From IMG/VR virus record IMGVR_UViG_3300046411_000628, positions 1-23,309 of that record: a DNA stretch of 23,309 nucleotides; one strand, given 5' to 3'. The notes beneath the pieces were generated by a model. It was not told the origin of the DNA. It saw nothing but the letters and a program-made list of their open reading frames with translations, and did no database searches. The first letter of the stretch is position 1; each line of letters starts with the position of its first letter. Of the stretch, positions 15,420-22,773 are shown piece by piece. The translations under genes and the position numbers were made by a program. This stretch comes from a virus.

Positions 15420-15937
15420 CCTAATAGTTCATCCCCAGGTGTCCATTCACACCCTGTTAATCCACCTGCTTTAATGCCTTGCAAAGTTCTAAGAACTTCA
15501 TGAGCATTTCTGCCTGTGTCAAGTGCGTTAACACTTACATGTTGTATTATATCATTTCTGTCAATGATAAAAGTAGCTCTATAACATACTCCTACTTCTT
15601 CATGAACTATTCCTAGTTTAGAAGATAGTCCTAAGCCACAGTCTGCGGCCAAAGAGTGTTGTATGTTTCCAATGAGTTCATTATCTTGTTTCCAAGCTAA
15701 TTTACAAAACTCATTATCACCACTAATACCAATAACATTAGCTTCCCCTACTAACATATCCATTCCCGCAATTTCTGTTGGGCATATGAAAGTAAAGTCT
15801 TTTGGATAGAAGTATATAACTGTGTAATCTTTTTTCAAAGGTTCGTACTGTTCTGTGACAGATACGGGTACAAAGTTATTATCTTTGTCTACACCCTGCA
15901 GTGTAAAGGCAGGGAACTTCTCTCCAACGCCTATCAT
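15416..15937 (-). CDS. 2-Cys peroxiredoxin (AhpC/TSA family)
   Basis: A 173-aa protein. FTFICPTE carries the peroxidatic C52, with the conserved Thr and Pro around it; R120 (VCYRATFIID) is the expected Arg of the active site; and C163 (LTGCEWTPGDELL) is placed where typical 2-Cys enzymes carry the resolving cysteine. Three further Cys (78, 100, 118) are present. It would reduce H2O2 or organic peroxides using thiol donors, possibly the phage glutaredoxin. Its start and stop overlap gp32 and gp47 by four bases each (ATGA), so it is embedded in the replication/recombination operon. The family assignment is certain; its role in infection is inferred. Confidence 0.93.
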   Translation of the reverse strand: MIGVGEKFPAFTLQGVDKDNNFVPVSVTEQYEPLKKDYTVIYFYPKDFTFICPTEIAGMDMLVGEANVIGISGDNEFCKLAWKQDNELIGNIQHSLAADCGLGLSSKLGIVHEEVGVCYRATFIIDRNDIIQHVSVNALDTGRNAHEVLRTLQGIKAGGLTGCEWTPGDELLG

Positions 15938-16569
15938 GATACGTCAAACTCGCTAGAAATATCTTCTGAAACTTCTGAAGAACCTTCATTTTGAATTTCT
16001 CTTAGTAACGCTAGTTGAGCATCAGCAGTTGGTCTAACAAGTACTTCGTCCATAGACTTAAGGTCTTTAACTAAAGCTTGTTCCCACTCTTCTAATTCTC
16101 TTGGTTTACATTTTAAAACTGCTAACTGATATTCCACATTAAATACCTGTGGTCCAGTTTTCTTTCTTTTAAAATATATGTCGTAACCAGTTGTATAATC
16201 GGTTGGGTCTCCCAACTCTTCCATAGCAACTAGTATTTGGTCAAACAATTTTCTTTTTAAGTTTAACACTTTGATAGACTTGTCTGAATAGTCTATACAT
16301 TGAACCGCATAAGACCAACCACACTTTAAGTCTGGATAAAAGTCTTTTACATGGTCTGGTTCAACATTTGTGAAGGCTTCTGAATTTCTGTCGAATGACA
16401 AACACTCCATAGGAATGTTTTTGTTGTTCTTGCCTTTGACCCAGTAAACGTATCTCGGTAATAAATCACCAACAAGTCTTACATGATGGTCTTCTCCACT
16501 CGCATAGTTATATGTTACGATGGAATTTTTTTGGGCTGAGCCCTTTGTTGTATTAAAGCCAATAGCCAT
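15934..16569 (-). CDS. 32: gp32-like single-stranded DNA-binding protein
   Basis: A 211-aa protein. Its central part (residues ~85-155: SYAVQCID, VLNLKRKLFDQI, GYDIYFKRKKTG, QLAVLKCKP) matches the T4 gp32 pattern of an OB-fold strand, a Lys/Arg-rich helix and a second basic strand, and the C-terminus is acidic (EVSEDISSEFD), the tail that recruits replication proteins. Length is shorter than T4 gp32 (~300), and I see no clear zinc-binding Cys/His set. It binds exposed ssDNA during replication and recombination. A strong AGGAG lies eight bases before the ATG. Gene order next to gp46/47 supports the identification. Function is inferred by pattern similarity, not aligned. Confidence 0.72.
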   Translation of the reverse strand: MAIGFNTTKGSAQKNSIVTYNYASGEDHHVRLVGDLLPRYVYWVKGKNNKNIPMECLSFDRNSEAFTNVEPDHVKDFYPDLKCGWSYAVQCIDYSDKSIKVLNLKRKLFDQILVAMEELGDPTDYTTGYDIYFKRKKTGPQVFNVEYQLAVLKCKPRELEEWEQALVKDLKSMDEVLVRPTADAQLALLREIQNEGSSEVSEDISSEFDVS

Positions 16570-16578
16570 AATATTCTC

Positions 16579-16965
16579 CTATAATGTCTCCTCGAACTTA
16601 AAGTGAATCCTTTTATCTTTAATTTCAAGCAGTCTGTTTTTATTAATAATATCTTCTGATATTGGACATACCAGAAGGTCTAGTGTGGTGTCTTTGTTTT
16701 GAACATACTCATAGTAGTTTCTGAATGACGCGACACCTGCATATTCAGCTACCTCTTTGTCAGAGTATGTTCTACCAACGTCAAGTAATTCCTGGGGATT
16801 AAGTAGGAAAGACTTGCCGCCAAAATTATACTGATAAAATTTAAACGTTTTATCGTGATAATTTTTAGGGTGTATCTTAAATGTAATAATTCTAAGTATT
16901 GTAATTATGTCAGCGACATTGCCGTTGCTTGCTTTTACAATCCTATTCCAATTAAATAATAACAT
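16579..16965 (-). CDS. Conserved-looking phage protein of unknown function
   Basis: A 128-aa protein I do not recognise. It is mixed alpha/beta in appearance, with a DxxxxxRTYSDKEVAEYAGV segment near residues 62-77 that could be a short DNA-binding helix pair. The only ATG lies directly against the -10 box of a promoter, there is no Shine-Dalgarno before it, and no second ATG, GTG or TTG is seen in frame. A stop (TGA) is three codons upstream of the ATG. It sits just before gp32, where T4 keeps genes 33 and 59, so a replication or late-transcription accessory role is conceivable but not supported by sequence. Confidence 0.6.
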   Translation of the reverse strand: MLLFNWNRIVKASNGNVADIITILRIITFKIHPKNYHDKTFKFYQYNFGGKSFLLNPQELLDVGRTYSDKEVAEYAGVASFRNYYEYVQNKDTTLDLLVCPISEDIINKNRLLEIKDKRIHFKFEETL

Positions 16966-16994
16966 ATTATATCAAAATTTTGAGTTCTTGTCAA
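16966..16994 (-). promoter_or_regulatory. Perfect sigma70 promoter before the 128-aa and SSB genes
   Basis: On the - strand, TTGACA (16989-16994) and TATAAT (16966-16971) are 17 bases apart, a perfect consensus. Transcription would start near 16959, inside the 128-aa frame, so the natural target may be the SSB gene and those that follow. The -35 box lies within a palindrome (16983-16999). Confidence 0.8.
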
Positions 16995-16999
16995 GAACT
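16983..16999. promoter_or_regulatory. Palindrome overlapping the -35 box (possible operator)
   Basis: AGTTCTTG-x-CAAGAACT is an 8-bp perfect inverted repeat around a single base. It completely covers the TTGACA of the promoter and ends in the stop codon region of the preceding gene. The position is what a repressor site would show. It could also form a small hairpin, but no T-run follows on the - strand, so a terminator is less likely. No second copy was seen at the glutaredoxin promoter. Confidence 0.5.
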
Positions 17000-17900
17000 A
17001 TTTTCCAGTAGGTTTCGTAATAGACTGTTCAGAAGGTTTTTGCAAACTTTCTGCATATTCACCGCTAATCGTAGCGTGTACTCCTTGTTGAGCCATTTGT
17101 ATCATATTTCCGTGATATACGTAGCTTCCACAATGGCTAAGTTCAATAAATGGGAGAGTCCATATATCAATACCATTCTTTCTAGCTGTCTCACAGAACA
17201 TGTAATCTTCACTTAGATATCTGTTTTGTTCATTTATAATACAGTCAAAGAAAGCTGTTATCTGCTCTCCTGGAGCAAACTCTCCTTCTCTTATATGGTC
17301 TGGAGTATATTTTCTTTCTGGCATTGTTGGTTCAAGAGTTTCAAATACGCTTCTGTGTATCATCATAAATCCTGTACCACCTTCTTGTACTTTTACAGGT
17401 TCATATACTGGAACTTGATTGTTTTCATACTCACCAGGCAAAGGATTAAATACCATATCACCTGCTACTTTTTCTAGTCCCATAGGGTTGTTATCAAAGT
17501 TACCACTTTTTGCAGCATGTAATACTTTTTCCCATGCTATAGTTTTCTTTGGGTAAAGCCCTGTCATTATTTTATACTGTTCTGGATTGTCTGCCATTAA
17601 ATGCCACATATACATTAAATCCATATCTGACCAAGCAATATCGCTATCTATAAATAATAAATAATCACAATCACTTTTTAAAAAATTAGCAACACAATAG
17701 TTTCTTGCTCTAGTAATTAAACTTTCATTGAATAAATAATATAACTGTAAGTGTAGTCCTTGATTCATACAAGTACTGACAGTCTGCATTAGACTTCTAG
17801 TATAAAATCCATGGCACATTCCTCCATACATTGGTGTACCTAAAAACACTTTTGTTTTTCTCATTGCTTCAATATTTAATTGTATTTGTTGTTCACTCAT
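16998..17900 (-). CDS. Glycosyltransferase, phage GT-A type
   Basis: A 300-aa protein. After a short leader it begins KVFLGTPMYGGMCHGF; then SLITRARNYCVANFL precedes FIDSDIAW with the D85-S-D87 metal motif; further on GGTGFMMIHRSVF (a typical acceptor loop) and SEDYMFCE (general-base region) follow. This is the layout of GT2-like enzymes often encoded by large tailed phages. It probably transfers a sugar; the acceptor may be phage DNA, a virion protein or a host glycan. The ATG overlaps the UvsW stop by four bases. Confidence 0.75.
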   Translation of the reverse strand: MSEQQIQLNIEAMRKTKVFLGTPMYGGMCHGFYTRSLMQTVSTCMNQGLHLQLYYLFNESLITRARNYCVANFLKSDCDYLLFIDSDIAWSDMDLMYMWHLMADNPEQYKIMTGLYPKKTIAWEKVLHAAKSGNFDNNPMGLEKVAGDMVFNPLPGEYENNQVPVYEPVKVQEGGTGFMMIHRSVFETLEPTMPERKYTPDHIREGEFAPGEQITAFFDCIINEQNRYLSEDYMFCETARKNGIDIWTLPFIELSHCGSYVYHGNMIQMAQQGVHATISGEYAESLQKPSEQSITKPTGK

Positions 17901-19180
17901 AATACTTTTACCTCATATCCTTCTCTTATATAAAAGCCCATTCTAGCACTTGCTTGACGAGCTGCTGTTTTTCCTTTTAAATTGATATCCACAATTATTG
18001 GTTGCTTCTTACCTTCCTTTTTTCTTATTACCCTACCAATTAACTGTGTTAATAACGGGTCATTATTAACAGGTGTACCTAGTACTAAACAACTTAAATC
18101 ATCTAAAGATATTCCTTCTGAGAATATAGATTGCGTACCAAATAATATATCTTTTTCATCAGTTTTTAACTGGTTTAATGTAGTTTCCCTATCATCAAAG
18201 TCCATATCTCCAGTTATAGATACGGCTCTATCTCCTACTAATCTTGCGCACATTTTCAGTAAGTGTACTCTATCTGATACTACTAAAACTTTGTGTCCTT
18301 CTGCTGCATATTTTGATGCTATCAGAGCAACTGTATCTACATACTCTACATTATGTGTCAAGTCATTAACTCTTTCCGCCCAAGGAGTAAATGAACCATC
18401 TAGAAATCTAATATCAGTTTTATAAATGTGTATACTAGGAATAAGATAATTCTCTCTAGGCGGTCTAAAAAGAGTATTCCCAAAATAGTCTCTAAAAACT
18501 ACGTGCCTACCATCTTTACGCTCTAATGTTCCTGTCAAACCTATCTTATATCTTGTAGGCATTTCATCTACAATTCGTGTAAAAGTAGGACTACTAACAT
18601 GATGCATTTCGTCTAAAATCAATGTTCCAAATTCGTTCTTTATATCGTCCATTTTTCGGTATAAACTTTGAATATTCCCAATAACTATAGGAGCATCAAT
18701 ATTAAAGACACCACCACCTATCACGCCAGCTTTAATTCCAAAACATTTTTCTACCTCTTTTTCCCACTGCGCTCGTAATGATGTTGTATGTGTTACAACT
18801 AGTGTTTTCTGACTAAGTTTACCCGCTATAGAAATACCTGTAAAAGTCTTTCCCCAACTTACCCAAGCGTTAATTATAGCGTTGTCTTGTATGTCGTCAT
18901 ATACAACTTTCTGCGAAGGTCGTAAATCAAACTTAAAGTCTGGAAAGCTCGTTTCCACACTAACACGCTTGTCGACTATTTCGTAATCATCTGGGATTAA
19001 ATCCAATCTTCCCATAGGTATGGAAATCAAATCATCACGAATATACTTAATTGTTTTAAATACTTGTGGAGGGTCTTGAGGCATACGAGGAGGTATAGTA
19101 TAAGTAAGTTCTTTCTCGATAGAATTATGCAAATCTTTAGTGACTTCCATATAGATTCTGTTACTAAGAACTGCTTTCAT
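17897..19180 (-). CDS. uvsW: UvsW-like SF2 DNA helicase
   Basis: A 427-aa SF2 helicase. LRPSQ (86-90) is a Q-type motif; the Walker A is AWVSWGKT (105-112) with Ala and Trp where the family usually has a Gly-rich loop; DEMHH (190-194) is motif II; GLTGT (214-218) is motif III; SEGISLDDLS and QLIGRVIRKK are motifs V and VI. T4 UvsW branch-migrates stalled forks and Holliday junctions and unwinds R-loops that prime replication; this protein is of similar size (T4 UvsW is ~500) and sits near the SSB and recombination genes. Its start overlaps the cytidylyltransferase gene by 17 bases, with GAGG about ten bases upstream. Confidence 0.85.
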   Translation of the reverse strand: MKAVLSNRIYMEVTKDLHNSIEKELTYTIPPRMPQDPPQVFKTIKYIRDDLISIPMGRLDLIPDDYEIVDKRVSVETSFPDFKFDLRPSQKVVYDDIQDNAIINAWVSWGKTFTGISIAGKLSQKTLVVTHTTSLRAQWEKEVEKCFGIKAGVIGGGVFNIDAPIVIGNIQSLYRKMDDIKNEFGTLILDEMHHVSSPTFTRIVDEMPTRYKIGLTGTLERKDGRHVVFRDYFGNTLFRPPRENYLIPSIHIYKTDIRFLDGSFTPWAERVNDLTHNVEYVDTVALIASKYAAEGHKVLVVSDRVHLLKMCARLVGDRAVSITGDMDFDDRETTLNQLKTDEKDILFGTQSIFSEGISLDDLSCLVLGTPVNNDPLLTQLIGRVIRKKEGKKQPIIVDINLKGKTAARQASARMGFYIREGYEVKVL

Positions 19181-19562
19181 TTATCTTATTCCTCAAATTA
19201 GTACTAGAAAAAGAGTGTTGTCTACTTGTATACCAAACTTCATGCAGCCCTTTTCCTGTAAATTCTTTTTGTGTATAATCTTCTCCTACGAATCTTATAT
19301 GTATTTCAGTAGCCTCTAATAAATCAAGTAGACTTTGTTCCGTATCATAAGGAATAATCTCATCAATATATTTCACTGCCCTTAGTTGTATATATCTTTC
19401 AAATACAGACTGCACTGGTTTATTTTTATCCTGTCTATCAATGCTAGGGTCTGTTTGTAATCCAACTATTAGATAATCGCAATTCTCCTTTGCTTCTTTA
19501 AGCATTACTATATGCCCTGCGTGTAGTAAATCAAAACAACCACAAGTAAATCCTATTCTCAT
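19164..19562 (-). CDS. Cytidylyltransferase-like nucleotidyltransferase
   Basis: A 132-aa protein. RIGFTCGCFDLLHAGH with H14-A-G-H17 is the nucleotide-binding motif, and HSFSSTNLRNKI near the C-terminus matches the ISSTxLR motif that closes over the phosphate. Length fits the single-domain glycerol-3-phosphate / sugar-phosphate cytidylyltransferases (TagD, RfaE C-domain type). It would couple CTP to an unknown phosphate to make a CDP-activated unit. The ATG is set by the 4-base overlap with the asparagine synthetase-radical-SAM stop (ATGA); an upstream frame start would lie deep inside that gene. The substrate cannot be read from sequence. Confidence 0.8.
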   Translation of the reverse strand: MRIGFTCGCFDLLHAGHIVMLKEAKENCDYLIVGLQTDPSIDRQDKNKPVQSVFERYIQLRAVKYIDEIIPYDTEQSLLDLLEATEIHIRFVGEDYTQKEFTGKGLHEVWYTSRQHSFSSTNLRNKINESSS

Positions 19563-22135
19563 AATCCGTATGCCTCTGCCACTTCTGGTATGTAATCTCT
19601 TATACTCATATCTCTCCATTTATCTAATGTTCTTAATTTATTTTTTAGTGATTCTACTTGACTACTATCGTGAGCAGTATTAGGAATACCATGCCAGTTA
19701 GATATTAAGTGTTTATATTCATCTGGAAAATTAGTTATACACATGTCAGCTGGCTCCATACATTGTGTAATATTAACTTTAATATTTTCTTTCTTTGCCC
19801 ATTGCTCTAGTTCTAAATAATAAGGAGCGCTAAGCACACTTTGTAAAGAAGCTATTTGTACTTCTGCAAACTTTTTATATTTGTTTATATTTTTCTCCAT
19901 AATAGTCCAATCAGACCCACTTCTAACATACTTTGCCTTCTCGCCAATAACATCTACGGATACTAATATTAGTAGATTTGAAAATCTTTTTAATTGTTTT
20001 ACTACTGCAGGATTCCATATTGTTGCATTTGTAGTAATTTCAATCTCTACATCAGAAGGAAGTTTAGTTAATAAATAAGCCAAGTGCTTTACCATCATAG
20101 GCTCACCACCTGTTATTTCTATTCTTCTAACATCATGTTTAAGTATTTTGTTTAAATTGTCTTCTGTTATCCAATTATTTATTTCTGGTGTTATATCTAA
20201 ATAATGTATTTTATTATTTTCATGTTCTATTGCTTCCTTCATAATAGAACTACTAGAGCGAGGCCAACAACTTATACATTTTAAATTACAAGCATTGCCC
20301 AAAGCTAAATCAAAATGTGTAACTCCTTCTCCAGGGTCTGCCCACATTTTATTTATTCTCCACTTATTCAAACCATAAGGACTAGTGCTTAAAAACCTTT
20401 TACTAGTCATACCTATATCTTCTTTTACTTTGCAATTTTCACAAAACTTATGATATCTCATACTTGCCAAATCTTCTTTTGCTTGTATTACATCAGGAGT
20501 ATTTTTATATTCTTCTACTGTCATATCTGCTATATTATATTTAGTATCATCTTTACTTATACAACAAAATCTATACTTACCATCTGTGTCTACTTTTACT
20601 CCATGGTCTAACCAAGCGCATGAAGTCATACAAAAACTATTTAAAAGTCTTAAGTTTTCTTCTTTCCAATCTGCTTGTACCTTCCTATGGTTATTATCCC
20701 AAGGACTAGACCATCCTACTTTAGTTTTTCTTTCTTTTATATGGGCAGGTAAGTAGTGTCCTAAGGCTTCTCTTAACACATACTTGTAAGTGCCTGTTTC
20801 ATAGTCTATGTGTGGTTTAAATTTTTGTACACCTGCTTGTCTAAATATGTATCTAGCAAAGTTTTGTCCTAAAAATACAGGTCTTGATTCCATTCCAAAC
20901 ATACCACAAGTTTGGTCAGCTGCTAAAACATTCTGCTCAGAAGTTACTAAAAGGTCAAAAAATAATCCATTGTTAAATGTATCTGTTTTTGACCATATTC
21001 TTTTTGGTATCCACTCTTTGTGTTGTTTTAACCCGAAGTTTACTGTGTCATTATCATAGCCAATATTAAATCTTTTAGCATGATGAGTATAGCCAGTAAA
21101 AAATTCGTCTGCACTATCTCCTGTTAAAATTACTTTGCAACCATCTTCGGACGCAGTCTTACACATTAAATATCTAGGCGCTTGTCTATTCTTATCTACC
21201 CATGAAGTGTGCGTATTATTTACCCACATATTACCATAAGCATTTACATCCTCTTTCTTCAGAGTTACTACTTTATAGGGAATGTTCCACTCTTTACAAG
21301 TTTTTATAGCTAAATCTTTCTCACCCATAAAGCCTTTATGAGTATGATATTCTCCTTCAATATCTTCATAACCACAGATATAAGCAGTCAAGTCTAGTCC
21401 CATGTCTTTTACAACGGATAAAACAAATGTACTGTCTAGTCCTCCACTTAAAAATATACCTGTCTTTTGTTTATTATTTGCTACTTTTCTCATAGAAGTT
21501 ACAAGTTTATCTTCTAGTTCAGGAATATTCATAGGCTCAGATTTTATACTGTAGTAATCCCACATATTTTTCTGACTTATCTTTTTAGTTTTAATATTGT
21601 AAGTTATTACTTGTCCTGGTGCTACTTTCTTTACATTTTTATAAGGACTTAAATGTCCTGTCCATATTGGATTTCTATCAAAATGTTTCCATTTATCCAT
21701 ATCAACTTCTTTACTAAAAATACTTCTTAAACTTGTAGATGCTGTAAATTCTTTATCATCTAGTTTATACCATAAAGGCTTCGCTCCAAAATGGTCTCTT
21801 GCAATTGTAATTTCATCATCTTTGTAATAAGCAAAAGAGCCATGCCAATCTGCAAACTCAATAAATTTAAACCCATAAGTCTCATATCCATCAGCTAAGA
21901 ACTTAGTGTCATTCGCAATATTGGAATCATACATTTCTCCATTAAATACTAGATGATTACCTTTCTTAGTTTCGTAAGGCTGTACTTGATGTTCTCCATT
22001 TATATCTAAGAGTACATGCCCCATAGCTATACGACTATCATTCCAATAACTTACATCATCAGGCCCTCTAAATCTCTGGGCTTCTGTCATAGGCTTTATT
22101 CTATCTACTTCAGTTGTTACTACAAATCCGCACAT
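19559..22135 (-). CDS. Asparagine synthetase (glutamine-hydrolysing) fused to a radical-SAM domain
   Basis: An 858-aa single frame. Residues 1-~190 are a class II glutamine amidotransferase with catalytic C2, RGPDD (23-27), NGE (65-67) and DHFGAKPLWY (114-123). Residues ~205-490 are an AsnB synthetase with the PP-loop SGGLDS (230-235) and GDSADE (339-344). Residues ~500-590 hold Cys at 502, 506, 524, 525, 565 and 568 in a layout like an Fe-S cluster accessory (SPASM/twitch-like) domain. Residues ~605-800 are a radical-SAM core with C616-NLK-C620-IS-C623 and GGEP (676-679). The first half would amidate a carboxyl group using glutamine and ATP; the second would catalyse radical chemistry with S-adenosylmethionine. 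The gene abuts the gene before it and overlaps the cytidylyltransferase by 4 bases. No frame break is seen. Each half is clear; the joint substrate is unknown. Confidence 0.88.
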   Translation of the reverse strand: MCGFVVTTEVDRIKPMTEAQRFRGPDDVSYWNDSRIAMGHVLLDINGEHQVQPYETKKGNHLVFNGEMYDSNIANDTKFLADGYETYGFKFIEFADWHGSFAYYKDDEITIARDHFGAKPLWYKLDDKEFTASTSLRSIFSKEVDMDKWKHFDRNPIWTGHLSPYKNVKKVAPGQVITYNIKTKKISQKNMWDYYSIKSEPMNIPELEDKLVTSMRKVANNKQKTGIFLSGGLDSTFVLSVVKDMGLDLTAYICGYEDIEGEYHTHKGFMGEKDLAIKTCKEWNIPYKVVTLKKEDVNAYGNMWVNNTHTSWVDKNRQAPRYLMCKTASEDGCKVILTGDSADEFFTGYTHHAKRFNIGYDNDTVNFGLKQHKEWIPKRIWSKTDTFNNGLFFDLLVTSEQNVLAADQTCGMFGMESRPVFLGQNFARYIFRQAGVQKFKPHIDYETGTYKYVLREALGHYLPAHIKERKTKVGWSSPWDNNHRKVQADWKEENLRLLNSFCMTSCAWLDHGVKVDTDGKYRFCCISKDDTKYNIADMTVEEYKNTPDVIQAKEDLASMRYHKFCENCKVKEDIGMTSKRFLSTSPYGLNKWRINKMWADPGEGVTHFDLALGNACNLKCISCWPRSSSSIMKEAIEHENNKIHYLDITPEINNWITEDNLNKILKHDVRRIEITGGEPMMVKHLAYLLTKLPSDVEIEITTNATIWNPAVVKQLKRFSNLLILVSVDVIGEKAKYVRSGSDWTIMEKNINKYKKFAEVQIASLQSVLSAPYYLELEQWAKKENIKVNITQCMEPADMCITNFPDEYKHLISNWHGIPNTAHDSSQVESLKNKLRTLDKWRDMSIRDYIPEVAEAYGL

Positions 22136-22384
22136 CTATTCTACTCGAAACCAATCGATAATTGTATCTTCTCTTATATCTGCCCATCTGCCGAACTCTA
22201 CATCAAACATAAGTATTCTACCACCTAGTTTATCTCCATCATTTAACGCACGTGCATCCATACCCTTAGTATGTTCAGGTACTAGAGTCATTTCTCTTTG
22301 TTTTGTTTCGCCTGTTCTTAAGTCTTCGTACTTAACTAGACAAATCCCCTTCTCCAGTTTCTTCACTAATTTTTCTAAATTCAT
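22136..22384 (-). CDS. Small phage protein, DUF2693-like
   Basis: An 82-aa protein. After a short Lys-rich N-terminus it has EKGICLVKYEDLRTGE, REMTLVPEH and ends with ILMFDVEFGRWADIREDTII, a layout like DUF2693 proteins in which a cysteine- or KOW-like strand is followed by an FD-x-WR-x-R-x-D-x-I C-terminal motif. The function of that family is unknown. AAGGA lies six bases before the ATG, so the 53-base overlap with the preceding gene is real. Its stop is directly followed by the AsnB-radical-SAM start (TAGATG). Confidence 0.5.
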   Translation of the reverse strand: MNLEKLVKKLEKGICLVKYEDLRTGETKQREMTLVPEHTKGMDARALNDGDKLGGRILMFDVEFGRWADIREDTIIDWFRVE

Positions 22385-22670
22385 TGCTATCCTTTAAATC
22401 TGGCATATTATCGCCATACTGTTCTCTACATTCTTCTTCAAATTCTGAATCGAAATATGTAGAGTGTTCTGTTATTTTTTTCTTACTTAATGCTTCTTGT
22501 ACTTTTGAATTTTTCTTTAAGTTTTCTTTCAACATATACTCAGACATTTCTTCTTCGGCAAGTGCACGTAATCGTGGTTTCTTACCAAATATTTTCTCGT
22601 AGTTTTCGTCAAATTTATTCTTATCTTCAGGGCGACGTTTAGACCCTTTTCCTCCATGCCAGTTAGCCAT
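22332..22670 (-). CDS. Small phage protein with a WHGGKGSKRRP start
   Basis: A 112-aa, highly charged protein. The N-terminus (WHGGKGSKRRP followed by NKFDENYEKIFGKK) resembles a short phage protein I have seen in other tailed-phage genomes, where the same start is followed by a variable acidic tail. The rest is Glu/Lys-rich helix and ends in an acidic Asp/Ser tail. No function is known to me. It overlaps the 36-aa gene before it by eight bases. Confidence 0.6.
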   Translation of the reverse strand: MANWHGGKGSKRRPEDKNKFDENYEKIFGKKPRLRALAEEEMSEYMLKENLKKNSKVQEALSKKKITEHSTYFDSEFEEECREQYGDNMPDLKDSNEFRKISEETGEGDLSS

Positions 22671-22773
22671 CGTCTGCTAAACTCCTTATTAACTCTAAGA
22701 GTTCTTTGATAGTTTCCAAGTCTTGCTCGTTTTCAGTATCAATTTCTATTTGTATCTTCACATTTTTCTCCAT
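22663..22773 (-). CDS. Very small acidic protein, unknown function
   Basis: A 36-aa frame (MEKNVKIQIEIDTENE, then a Leu-rich helix LETIKELLELIRSL). The ATG at 22773 overlaps the preceding gene by 16 bases; frames open upstream to 22848 but those ATGs lie deep inside the preceding gene and lack better ribosome sites. One short strand and one helix are expected. The Shine-Dalgarno (AGAAAG) is weak, and the assignment as a real gene rests on its fit between two coupled genes. Confidence 0.45.
   Translation of the reverse strand: MEKNVKIQIEIDTENEQDLETIKELLELIRSLADDG

Noticed and set aside
17649-17656. TATAAATA late-promoter-like box on the + strand (also 8296-8303)
   Set aside because: Both lie deep in - strand genes with no + strand gene downstream. 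They are expected by chance in AT-rich DNA.
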